64,000 nt of DNA from Arsenicicoccus dermatophilus (GTDB taxonomy: Bacteria; Actinomycetota; Actinomycetes; Actinomycetales; Dermatophilaceae). Shown in pieces: positions 42,628-51,848 of this stretch. The position numbers were made by a program, and so were the translations under genes. Location of the stretch: positions 1,364,001 through 1,428,000 of the forward strand of contig NZ_JAKZHU010000001.1 of assembly GCF_022568795.1 (NCBI RefSeq), in the 5' to 3' direction. The notes under the pieces are model-generated. The model had not been told where the DNA came from. It was given only the letters and a program-made list of their open reading frames with translations, and did no database searches. Position 1 is the stretch's first letter. Every line of letters begins with the position of its first letter.

Positions 42628-42990
42628 TCACCCTAGCGAAACGACTCGGCGCCCCAGGACCGCGGTCGCCGTCGGGCACCGCCCCCGCGCGAGCACCTCT
42701 GCCCCAGCGGCCAGCACCGCGGCCTCCGCCACGCTGGGCACCCCCACGAGCCGCGTCACCCGCTCGCTGGGCTCGGCCACGGGCTGCCCCGTCAGCTCCT
42801 CGTCGGCATACACCTGCAGGCTCGCGCCCAGGTATGCCGCCAGCGCGAGCACCGCCGGCTCCGTCGCCTTGCGCTCGGACGTCACCACGGCCGTGACCTC
42901 GCGTCCGTCACGCAGGTCGTCGACCAGGGCCCACACCACCTCGGGGTCGATGCCGGCCCGCGTCCCCACGCCCACGACCAGCTCGTCCAT
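42628..42990 (-). CDS. cobE: CobE/CbiG C-terminal-domain protein
   Basis: 120 residues starting MDELVVGVGTRAG. The pattern VVGVGTR...ERKATEPAVLALAAYLG...VAEPSERVTRLVGVPSVAEAAVLAAG and CPTATAVLGRR is that of the CbiG C-terminal domain, found alone as CobE in aerobic pathways. Proposed to bind late precorrin intermediates; the acetaldehyde-releasing activity of full CbiG needs the missing N-terminal part. ATG 42990 chosen by homology; upstream in-frame sequence is not family-like. First gene of the cobE-D-Q-L-M operon. Confidence 0.88.
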   Translation of the reverse strand: MDELVVGVGTRAGIDPEVVWALVDDLRDGREVTAVVTSERKATEPAVLALAAYLGASLQVYADEELTGQPVAEPSERVTRLVGVPSVAEAAVLAAGAEVLARGRCPTATAVLGRRVVSLG

Positions 42991-43061
42991 CTGGCCATCA
43001 TGCCTGGTCCAGGGCCGCGCCAGGCACGCCGGGGGCTCGGAGAAGGTGCGCACGGACGCCC

Positions 43062-43107
43062 GACACCGGTGGAGCCCACCCCCGAGGGGGCGGGCTCCAC
43101 CGGTGTC
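43062..43107 (-). terminator. Terminator of the lipoprotein gene
   Basis: GACACCGGTGGAGCCC at 43062-43077 pairs perfectly with GGGCTCCACCGGTGTC at 43092-43107, with a smaller GC hairpin inside the loop. It lies 13 bases after the lipoprotein stop and before cobE. Confidence 0.8.
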
Positions 43108-43119
43108 GTGGTGCTCGGG

Positions 43120-44268
43120 TCAGCTGGCGGCCGGTGTGGTCGGCATCCCGCCGCGCATGCCACCCATCATCTGGTCGATGTCGGCCTGGGTGATCATCCG
43201 GGCGCCCGCGGGGGCCTCGACGTCACCGTCGAGGTCGGAGTACTCCAGGACCATCGGCAGGGAGAGGTTCTTGGCCTTGAGCTCGGTGAACTTCGCGCGA
43301 TCCTTCGCCGGGACGGTGGACTCGTCGATCAGGCCCATGACCTGACCCAGGTCGAACTTCGTCGACTTGATCTTGCCGTCGGCCAGCGTCGCGGTCATCG
43401 CCAGGGTGCTGTCCGCCTTGATCTTGGTGGCCATGTCCTTCATCTCGGTCATGTTCTTGGCCGGGAACTGCTGCGGCATGATCCGCTGCACGTCGGCGAG
43501 GAAGGTGTTGACGAAGGGCTTGGCCTTGAGCGTGATCGCGATGTCGTCGCCCTCGCCGCTGAAGGCCGCGTTGGTGTCGATGTTCTTGTTCATCGCGTCG
43601 GTGAGCTGCTGACGCTGCTGGGCCGACAGGTCCGTGGGGCCACCGGCGGCGGCAGCACCGGGCGCGGACTTGGCGAGCTTGTCCATCGTGGCCTTGTCGA
43701 CGCCGACCCACTTGCCGGCGATGACGTCCTGCATCCAGCCGGGCATGCTGCTCGCGGAGGCGGTGATGTCCTTCATGGTGAAGGCGCCGGTCTGGTCGGC
43801 GATCTTGGCCAGGTCGACCTTGACGAACACGCTCTGGGCCGCCATGGCCAGGTTGACCAGGTCGGAGTCGGTCTTCCAGCTCATCCGGGTGCGGATCTTG
43901 GCCGGGTCCTTCTCGTCCTTGAGGCTGGCACCGGTGGACTGGGTGTCCGCGACGATCCGGCTGGAGGCGATGAGCTTGGCGACCTTGGGGTCGAGCGGCT
44001 TGTCGTTCTTGCTGGTCGCGAGGTCCCCGACCATCTTGACGAGGTTCTCCGGCGAGGTGTCGAAGCGCATCGTCACGCGCTGCTTGGTGGTGTCGGCGGT
44101 CTTGTCGACCGCGGCCTTGTAGCGAGCGTGCGCGTCCTTCCCGTCGCTGCCGGCCAGCTTGGCCGCGGAGCTCGTGGTGTCGGCCTTCTGGTCGCCGCAG
44201 GCGGCGATCGAGCCGAGGAGCAGCGGGGCCGCGACGAGGGCCGCGACGATCGTGGTGTGCTTGCGCAT
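43120..44268 (-). CDS. Putative secreted lipoprotein of unknown function
   Basis: 382 residues. Type II signal peptide MRKHTTIVAALVAAPLLLGS ends at the lipobox SIAAC with Cys24. The mature part is rich in Lys, Asp, Met and Ala, unlike the Arg-rich neighbours, with segments such as RVTMRFDTSPENLVKMVGDL, AGKWVGVDKATMDKLAKSAP and a Met/Gly-rich end DQMMGGMRGGMPTTPAAS. It recalls LppX/LprG-like antigen folds only in general shape. ATG at 44268 has GGGGAA upstream. It is divergent from cobU over 278 bases. Confidence 0.8.
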   Translation of the reverse strand: MRKHTTIVAALVAAPLLLGSIAACGDQKADTTSSAAKLAGSDGKDAHARYKAAVDKTADTTKQRVTMRFDTSPENLVKMVGDLATSKNDKPLDPKVAKLIASSRIVADTQSTGASLKDEKDPAKIRTRMSWKTDSDLVNLAMAAQSVFVKVDLAKIADQTGAFTMKDITASASSMPGWMQDVIAGKWVGVDKATMDKLAKSAPGAAAAGGPTDLSAQQRQQLTDAMNKNIDTNAAFSGEGDDIAITLKAKPFVNTFLADVQRIMPQQFPAKNMTEMKDMATKIKADSTLAMTATLADGKIKSTKFDLGQVMGLIDESTVPAKDRAKFTELKAKNLSLPMVLEYSDLDGDVEAPAGARMITQADIDQMMGGMRGGMPTTPAAS

Positions 44269-44546
44269 GAGTGGTTCCCCCTGTCGAGCGGTCCGTGCCC
44301 GGACGGGCACTCGCTTTCAGGACGAAACTACTCCCCTTCCGCGTTCCATGGCAGTTGCCGCAACCTTTCCAGGGTCCGTTCAGGGGTATGCCGGAGGCCG
44401 GTCCGCTCGGTTGGTAACCTGCGGGACGGGCGCCTCGCCGGCCGTTCGCACCACCCCCCCGACGCCCCGCCGACGCGCGCGGCGACGGGGTCCCGGGCGC
44501 GCGACCGGGGTGTGCCACGAGAGCCCGACCAGGCAGGAGACAGCCC

Positions 44547-45092
44547 ATGATCACGCTCGTCACGGGCGGCGTCCGCTCGGGCAAGAGCACGCACGCCGAG
44601 GGGCTGGTCCCCCACGACGCCCCTGCCGGCTACGTCGCGCCCGGCCTGGTGCCCCTGGCCGGTGACGAGGAGTGGACCCGCCGGGTGCGCGCCCACCAGG
44701 CCCGCCGCCCCCGCTGCTGGACCACCGTGGAGAGCGCCGACCTCGCCGGGGTCGTCCGGTCGGCCACCACCCCGCTGATCGTCGACTGCCTCGGCACCTG
44801 GGTCACCCGCCTGATCGACGACGCCGGGGCGTGGGACGCGCCGGCCGAGGCGGCGGCGGCCGTCATGCGAGCGCGCACCGACCTGGTCACGGCGCTGCGG
44901 TTGGCGCCCGTCGACGTCGTCCTCGTCACCAACGAGGTCGGGTGGGGCGTGGTCCCCGAGCATCGGTCGGGGCGGACGTTCCGCGACGAGCTAGGCCGCG
45001 TCAACGCCGCCGTCTCGGCCGTCGCCGACCGGGTCCACCTCGTCGTCTGCGGCCGGGTCCTCGACCTCAGCGGCGCCCCGGTGGTGTCGTGA
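44547..45092 (+). CDS. cobU: Adenosylcobinamide kinase / adenosylcobinamide-phosphate guanylyltransferase
   Basis: Bifunctional enzyme that phosphorylates adenosylcobinamide and then activates it with GTP. 181 residues: P-loop TGGVRSGKSTHAEGL, then AGDEEWTRRVRAHQARRP, LIVDCLGTWVTRLI, and the family ending VLVTNEVGWGVVPEHRSGRTFRDELGRVN. AGGAG lies 7 bases before ATG. The 278 bases upstream show no riboswitch core that I accept. It shares a GTGA overlap with cobS. Confidence 0.95.
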   Translation: MITLVTGGVRSGKSTHAEGLVPHDAPAGYVAPGLVPLAGDEEWTRRVRAHQARRPRCWTTVESADLAGVVRSATTPLIVDCLGTWVTRLIDDAGAWDAPAEAAAAVMRARTDLVTALRLAPVDVVLVTNEVGWGVVPEHRSGRTFRDELGRVNAAVSAVADRVHLVVCGRVLDLSGAPVVS

Positions 45093-45871
45093 GCAGCACC
45101 TGGGGCGACGGTCTGCGCCTGGCCTGGGGGACCCTGTCCGCCATACCCGTCCCGCCCCCGCGCCGGGTCGACCGGGAGGTGGCCGGGGCCGCGATGACCC
45201 TCGCCCCCCTGGCCGCCCTGCCCCTGGCCGTCGCCTGGACCGCCTGGGCCTGGCTCGGGACCGCGCTGGCGCTGCCGGACCTCGTCGTCGGCGGTCTGGC
45301 CGTGGCGCTGCTCACCCTGATGACCCGGGCCATGCACCTGGACGGGCTGGCGGACTACGCCGACGGCCTGTCGGCGTCCTACGACCGGGAGCGGGCGCTC
45401 GCCGTGATGAAGACCGGCGACGTCGGCCCCTCCGGCGCCGCGGCCATCGCGTCGTGCCTGCTCGTCCAGGCCGCCTGCCTCGCCTCCCTGGCCGGCTCCG
45501 CGCGCGGCGTCGTGCTCGGCGCCGTCGCGCTGCTCCTCAGCCGCCACCTGCTGGCGTGGGCCTGCGTCCGGGGCGTCCCGAGCGCGCGGCCGGGCGGGCT
45601 GGGCGACATGGTCGCCGGGACGGTGCCCGTATGGCGTGCCGCCGCGGTCCTCGTCCTCGTGACGGCGCTGGGCGCTGCCGGGTGCGTCGCGATCGGCGCC
45701 GCGCGCTCCTGGTGGGCCGTGCTGCCGTGTGCCGCAGCCGGGCTCGTCGGCGGGTGGCTCGTCGTGGAGCGGGCGGTGCGCCGGCTGGGCGGGATCACCG
45801 GGGACGTGCTGGGCGCGACGATCGAGGTCGCCCTCACCCTCGCGCTGGTGGCCGCCACCGCCTGCGGGTGA
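45089..45871 (+). CDS. cobS: Adenosylcobinamide-GDP ribazoletransferase
   Basis: Membrane enzyme that joins alpha-ribazole (phosphate) to adenosylcobinamide-GDP, the last main step of B12 assembly. 260 residues with about seven helices. The hallmark MTRAMHLDGLADYADGLSASYDRERALAVMKTGDVGPSGAAA is complete, and the C terminus GGITGDVLGATIEVALTLALV is typical. GTG start at 45089. It sits next to gcvT, as cobS does in mycobacteria. Confidence 0.95.
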   Translation: MSSTWGDGLRLAWGTLSAIPVPPPRRVDREVAGAAMTLAPLAALPLAVAWTAWAWLGTALALPDLVVGGLAVALLTLMTRAMHLDGLADYADGLSASYDRERALAVMKTGDVGPSGAAAIASCLLVQAACLASLAGSARGVVLGAVALLLSRHLLAWACVRGVPSARPGGLGDMVAGTVPVWRAAAVLVLVTALGAAGCVAIGAARSWWAVLPCAAAGLVGGWLVVERAVRRLGGITGDVLGATIEVALTLALVAATACG

Positions 45872-46050
45872 CCCTTCGCGCCGGACCCGTCACCGTGGCG
45901 TCGGCGACGGGCGTCGCTCTCGCCCCGAGGCGCCGCGTCGGCCGGGGAAGGTCCCACCCCACCGGGTCGCCGTCGACGATGCGGGCGGCTGGCACCTGCG
46001 TGGGTGGACGGAGGTCCTCGCTCACGGCGTCGACGCCGGCCGGGGACGCG

Positions 46051-46089
46051 CCGAGGGGCCTCCCGGCATACGACCGGAAGGCCCCTCGG
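46051..46089. terminator. Convergent terminator between cobS and gcvT
   Basis: CCGAGGGGCCT at 46051-46061 pairs with AGGCCCCTCGG at 46079-46089, with CCGG...CCGG extending the stem inside. The rest of the 236-base gap (45872-46107) shows nothing else that I can support. Confidence 0.65.
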
Positions 46090-46107
46090 GTCAGGTGCGA
46101 CGGGCGA

Positions 46108-47215
46108 TCAGCTGGCCGCGCCACCCTGGACGAACGGCGGCTTCTTGACGACCGCGGTGACCTCGCGACCACGGACGTCGACCACGACCTCGTCACCCTC
46201 CTTGGCGCCCCGGTCGAGCAGGCAGAGCGCGATGCCCTGCTTCAGCGAGGGGGACATGGTGCCGGAGGTGACGACGCCGATCTCCTTGCCCTCGGAGTCC
46301 TTGACGACGCAGTCCTTGCGCGGGATGCCCTTGCCGGTGACGAGCAGGCCCCAGGACAGCCGGCACTCCTTCGCGGCCTTCTGCTCGGCGAGGACGTCCT
46401 TGCCCCAGAAGTCTTCCTTGCCCCAGCCCACGGCCCAGCCGGCGCGCGCCATGTTGGGGGTGATGTCCATGCTCAGCTCGTGGCCGTGCAGGGCGTAGCC
46501 CATCTCGGTGCGCAGCGTGTCCCGGGCGCCGAGGCCGCAGGGCAGACCCTCGAGGGGCTCCATGGCCTTGATCAGGGCGTCCCACAGCGCAGGGGTGTCC
46601 TCCCAGGCGCAGACCAGCTCGTAGCCGCGCTCGCCGGTGTAGCCGGTGCGGCACACCGTGAGGGGCTTGCCGTCGAGCTCGGTGGAGACGTACGACATGT
46701 ACTCGTGGCCGAAGGGGAGGCCGAGGGCCTGCATGACCTCGTCGACCTTGGGGCCTTGGACGGCGATGATGCCGTGCTGCTCGTGCAGGTTGGTGATCTC
46801 GATGCCCTCGGGGCACTTCTCCTGCATGCGGCGCACGACCTCGGTCGTGTTGGCGCAGTTGGGGATCAGGAAGACCTCGTCCTCGCTGCGGAAGTACTGG
46901 ATGAGGTCGTCGACGACGCCGCCGGTCGCCTCGTCGCAGCACATCGTGTACTGCGCCTTGGGGGGCTCGACCTTGCGCAGGTCGTTGGTGAAGCAGGAGG
47001 ACGAAGTCCGCCGCACCCGGGCCCTTGACCAGGGCCTTGCCGAGGTGGGAGACGTCGAAGATGCCGACCCGCTCGCGCACCGCGGTGTGCTCGCGCAGGA
47101 CGCCGCCGCCCGGGTACTCGATGGGCATCTCCCAACCGCCGAAGTCGGCCATCTTGGCGCCGAGCGCGACGTGGCGGTCGTGGAGGGGGGACTTCTTCAG
47201 GGAAGGTTCCGTCAT
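46108..47215 (-). pseudogene. gcvT: Glycine cleavage T protein (aminomethyltransferase) with an apparent 2-base deletion
   Basis: Tetrahydrofolate-dependent T protein of the glycine cleavage system. The start [34 protein letters not shown] and [23 protein letters not shown] is in one frame. The continuation [21 protein letters not shown] to the end (ENFGYELV-like [25 protein letters not shown]) is in another. The switch is at about 47000. The family sequence there is FVNSCFTNDL; losing two bases of the Asn codon explains it exactly, and the repaired length would be 369 residues, normal for GcvT. The leaderless ATG at 47215 follows TAGGGT by 7 bases. Either a decayed gene or an assembly error. 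Confidence 0.85.
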
Positions 47216-47222
47216 GGGCCCG

Positions 47223-47228
47223 ACCCTA
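47223..47228 (-). promoter_or_regulatory. -10 element for a leaderless gcvT mRNA
   Basis: TAGGGT on the minus strand, then 7 bases, then ATG. A second TAGGTT at 47264-47269 on the plus strand points the other way and may serve pepA, giving a leader of about 57 bases with CAGGAG before GTG 47333. Confidence 0.45.
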
Positions 47229-47332
47229 CAAGCCGTGGACCGGCCGCTGTCGTGGGGGGCGAGTAGGTTGTCCTGGTGCGGCGCCACCGACGTCGTCGCG
47301 CGCCATCACCGACCATCTTGCAGGAGCCCCCC

Positions 47333-48841
<1,509 letters not shown>

Positions 48842-48847
48842 CGTTCT

Positions 48848-48868
48848 GGTGACCATTCGGTGGTCACC
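48848..48868 (+). terminator. Short hairpin after pepA
   Basis: GGTGACCA and TGGTCACC form a perfect 8-bp stem closed by TTCGG, a stable RNA loop. It lies 6 bases after the pepA stop. Confidence 0.55.
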
Positions 48869-48994
48869 TGGATGGACGGCGCCCGCTCACGCTCGTGACG
48901 GGCGTCGTCCCTCTCCGAAGTAGTCCTCACCAGCGCGGATGGCGCTGGCCCGGTACACCTTTGACGGCGTGCCGATGCGGGGTGGGATCGATCG

Positions 48995-50191
48995 GTGCCC
49001 ACCTCGCTCCGGACCCGCCCCCCTGCCGGACGGCATCCGGGTGCTCCCGGGCACGGGCCCGGACGGGGCCGCCACCGCGCCACCCTGGCGTTCGTATGCA
49101 CGTTGGCGCTGCTGCTGCTCACCGGCGCCGCGATCGGGCTCCTGGCCGGACGCGGGCCGGGCACCAGTCGCTCGGCCGCGCGCGGTGGCTGGGCCCTCGC
49201 CGGTGGCACCGGCGCGCACCGCACCCGGACCGACGTCCCCCGCGAGGTCCCGTCCCGGCCCGCCGTCCAGGTCCCCGTGAGCCAACCCACCACGGCCGTG
49301 CGGGCGGCCGACCTCGCGGCCGCGGCCGCTCTCACCTGGCCCCTGCCGGCGGCCTGCTCCGCCGACGAGATCACCGGGCGCCACGACCTGCCGCTCGACA
49401 CGGGCTACTCGGTGGACCCGGCCAGCCTCGGTGCCGGAGCGCGTCTGCGGCGGGTGCTCGCCCTGCGCGACGGCCGACTGGTCACCCTCGACGGCTCCGG
49501 CAACCCCGACCGGTGCGACCGGGCGCGGTGGGCGCTCGTCCAGGCCGCCATACCCGCCGCGCAGCGCGCAGCGCTGGACCAGGTCGTGCTCTACGACTAC
49601 CCGCGGTCCTACCTCGAGGATCCCTCCCGCCGCGGCGGGGTGCGGACCGGCTTCTTCGAGCCCAACCCGCAGGACCCCACGCGCTACCGCCTGGCCTTCT
49701 CCACCGACCTGCCCGCGAGGGAGGAGCTGCTGACCATCGCCCACGAGGTCGGGCACGTGGTGAGCCTCTACCCCGACCGCCCCCGCCCGCGCCAGGACGA
49801 CACCTGCCCCTGGATCATCGACGACCGCGGCACCTGCGCCGCGGCCGGATCGCCGATGGGCGAGTTCTACGCGAGCACCTATCCTCCCGCCCTGCGCGAC
49901 CGGGTGCGTGATCTCTACGCCGACCACCGGCACCCCAGCGCCACCGAGCTGGGCCAGGTCTACGACGACCACCCCGCCGACTTCGTCACTCGTTACGCCG
50001 CGACGCACCCGACCGAGGACTTCGCCGAGAGCTATGCCTACTGGTGCCTGTGGGGCACCTCGACCCAGGCGCCGACCGAGGGCAGCCGCTCCGCGGGTCT
50101 GGCCAAGCGGGCCTTCATCGACCGCGAGGTGGCCGCGGGCCGGATGGCCGCCTCCTGCTCGGCGCTGCGCGGCCTGACCGCCCGTCGCTGA
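48995..50191 (+). CDS. Membrane-anchored putative zinc metallopeptidase
   Basis: 398 residues with one N-terminal helix (around LAFVCTLALLLLTGAAIGLLA) and an extracellular domain. The zinc motif HEVGH is at residues 250-254 and a likely third ligand is the Glu in TEDFAESYAYWC near 341-345, a gluzincin-like arrangement. Cys residues in the outer part (AACSADE, DRCDRA, DTCPW, GTCAA, YWCLW, ASCSAL) suggest disulfides. The substrate is unknown. The GTG start at 48995 is uncertain. It is 131 bases upstream of lpdA on the same strand. Confidence 0.75.
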   Translation: MPTSLRTRPPAGRHPGAPGHGPGRGRHRATLAFVCTLALLLLTGAAIGLLAGRGPGTSRSAARGGWALAGGTGAHRTRTDVPREVPSRPAVQVPVSQPTTAVRAADLAAAAALTWPLPAACSADEITGRHDLPLDTGYSVDPASLGAGARLRRVLALRDGRLVTLDGSGNPDRCDRARWALVQAAIPAAQRAALDQVVLYDYPRSYLEDPSRRGGVRTGFFEPNPQDPTRYRLAFSTDLPAREELLTIAHEVGHVVSLYPDRPRPRQDDTCPWIIDDRGTCAAAGSPMGEFYASTYPPALRDRVRDLYADHRHPSATELGQVYDDHPADFVTRYAATHPTEDFAESYAYWCLWGTSTQAPTEGSRSAGLAKRAFIDREVAAGRMAASCSALRGLTARR

Positions 50192-50322
50192 CCGCGCCGG
50201 ACCACCCCTGCCTTGCGGTCGCGGGCACCCCCGGTGAGAGGATGACCGCCGCCGGGCCTCGCCACGAGCGGCGCCCGTCCAGGACTCACCGATCACCCGG
50301 CCGAGACGCAAGGGAGCGCACC

Positions 50323-51705
50323 ATGGCTGACCAGAGCCCGCAGCAGGACACCTTCGACATCGTCATCCTCGGAGGGGGCAGCGGCGGTTATGCCTGCGCC
50401 CTGCGCGCCTCCCAGCTCGGCCTGAGCGTCGCCCTCGTCGAGAAGGGCAAGCTCGGCGGCACCTGCCTGCACATGGGGTGCGTGCCCACCAAGGCCCTGC
50501 TCCACGCGGCCGAGGTCGCCGACAGCGCCCGCGAGTCCGCGTCCTTCGGCGTCAAGGCCTCCCTCGAGGGCATCGACATGGCTGGGGTCAACGCCTACAA
50601 GGAGGGCGTGATCTCCAAGCTCCACAAGGGCCTGCAGGGCCTGGTCAAGGCCGCCAAGGTCACGTACGTCGAGGGCGAGGGCAAGGTCGTCGCCAAGGAC
50701 ACCGTGCAGGTCGGCGACCGCAGGCTCGTGGGCCGCAACCTCGTCCTCGCCACGGGGTCCTACGCCAAGACGCTGCCGGGCCTGGAGATCGGCGGCCGCA
50801 TCATGACCAGCGAGCAGGCGCTGCGCCTGGACACCGTCCCCGAGCGCGTGGTCGTGCTCGGCGGTGGCGTCATCGGCTGCGAGTTCGCCTCGGTCTTCAA
50901 GAGCTTCGGTGCCGAGGTCACCATCGTCGAGGCGCTCCCCCGGCTCGTGGCGCTGGAGGACGAGGCGGTCTCCAAGACCCTCGAGCGGGCCTTCCGCAAG
51001 CGCAAGATCGCCTTCAAGACCGGCGTGCGCTTCGAGTCCGCCACGCAGTCCGACGACGGCGTCACCGTCACCCTCGAGGGCGGCACCACGCTCGAGGCCG
51101 ACCTGCTGCTCGTCGCCGTCGGCCGCGGTCCGGTGACCCAGGGCCTCGGCTACGAGGAGATCGGCGTCGAGATCGATCGCGGGTATGTCGTGGCGACCGA
51201 CTGCCGCACCTCCGTCGACGGCGTGTGGGCGGTCGGGGACATCATCCCGGGCCTGCAGCTCGCGCACCGCGGCTTCGCCCAGGGCATCTACGTCGCCGAG
51301 GCCATCGCCGGCCTCGAGCCCGCCTCCATCGACGAGAAGGGCATCCCGCGCGTGACCTACTGCGACCCGGAGATCGCCTCCGTCGGCTACACCGAGGCCC
51401 AGGCCAAGGAGGCCTTCGGCGAGGTCGAGACCTACGAGTACAACCTCGGCGGCAACGGCAAGTCCCAGATCCTCGCCACCGCCGGTTTCGTCAAGCTGGT
51501 GCGCCGCAAGGACGGCCCCGTCGTCGGCATCCACATGGTCGGTGCCCGGATGGGCGAGCAGGTCGGCGAGGCTCAGCTCATCTACGGCTGGGAGGCCCTG
51601 CCCGAGGACGTCGCCCCGCTGATCCACGCCCACCCGACCCAGAACGAGGCGCTCGGCGAGGCCCACCTCGCCCTCGCCGGGAAGCCCCTGCACGCCCACG
51701 GGTGA
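50323..51705 (+). CDS. lpdA: Dihydrolipoamide dehydrogenase (E3)
   Basis: FAD flavoprotein that reoxidises lipoyl groups of 2-oxoacid dehydrogenase complexes and glycine cleavage H protein. 460 residues: FAD-binding VILGGGSGGYACALRA, redox disulfide GGTCLHMGCVPTKALLH, NAD site VVVLGGGVIGCEFASVF, FAD site GVWAVGDIIPGLQLAHRGFAQG, and the active His-Glu pair in HAHPTQNEALGEA. ATG 50323 with AGGGAG upstream. It is followed by the E2 gene, its functional partner. Confidence 0.96.
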   Translation: MADQSPQQDTFDIVILGGGSGGYACALRASQLGLSVALVEKGKLGGTCLHMGCVPTKALLHAAEVADSARESASFGVKASLEGIDMAGVNAYKEGVISKLHKGLQGLVKAAKVTYVEGEGKVVAKDTVQVGDRRLVGRNLVLATGSYAKTLPGLEIGGRIMTSEQALRLDTVPERVVVLGGGVIGCEFASVFKSFGAEVTIVEALPRLVALEDEAVSKTLERAFRKRKIAFKTGVRFESATQSDDGVTVTLEGGTTLEADLLLVAVGRGPVTQGLGYEEIGVEIDRGYVVATDCRTSVDGVWAVGDIIPGLQLAHRGFAQGIYVAEAIAGLEPASIDEKGIPRVTYCDPEIASVGYTEAQAKEAFGEVETYEYNLGGNGKSQILATAGFVKLVRRKDGPVVGIHMVGARMGEQVGEAQLIYGWEALPEDVAPLIHAHPTQNEALGEAHLALAGKPLHAHG

Positions 51706-51734
51706 CCCGCGGATCCGGCATACCGGCGGGGAGC

Positions 51735-51769
51735 CCGGGGGTGGACGGACCTGGTCCGTCCACCCCCGG
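51735..51769 (+). terminator. Terminator after lpdA
   Basis: CCGGGGGTGGACGGACC and GGTCCGTCCACCCCCGG are 17-base exact complements with one base between; the centre must open to form a loop. It lies 30 bases after the lpdA stop and separates it from the E2 gene, which has its own promoter. Confidence 0.75.
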
Positions 51770-51800
51770 CGCCGTCGAGCCACCCGCTCCCCGATCGCAG

Positions 51801-51806
51801 TAGGGT
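51801..51806 (+). promoter_or_regulatory. Putative -10 element of the E2 gene
   Basis: TAGGGT. A start about 7 bases later gives a ~35-base leader with GAAGGAG before ATG 51849. Confidence 0.4.
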
Positions 51807-51848
51807 GAGGTACGAATGTCAACGGCTCATCGAAGGAGTACCTCCCAC

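Noticed and set aside
44380-44546. Possible second cobalamin riboswitch upstream of cobU
   Set aside because: There is a GCCAC and an AGGCAGGAGAC-like stretch, but the order and core (GGTGC...GCCACTG...B12 box) are not met. The AGGAG is better read as the cobU ribosome site.
47276-47332. An upstream GTG start for pepA at 47276, placed at a leaderless distance from TAGGTT
   Set aside because: It would add an Arg-rich segment unlike M17 N termini, while GTG 47333 has a good ribosome site. The TAGGTT more likely starts a short leader.
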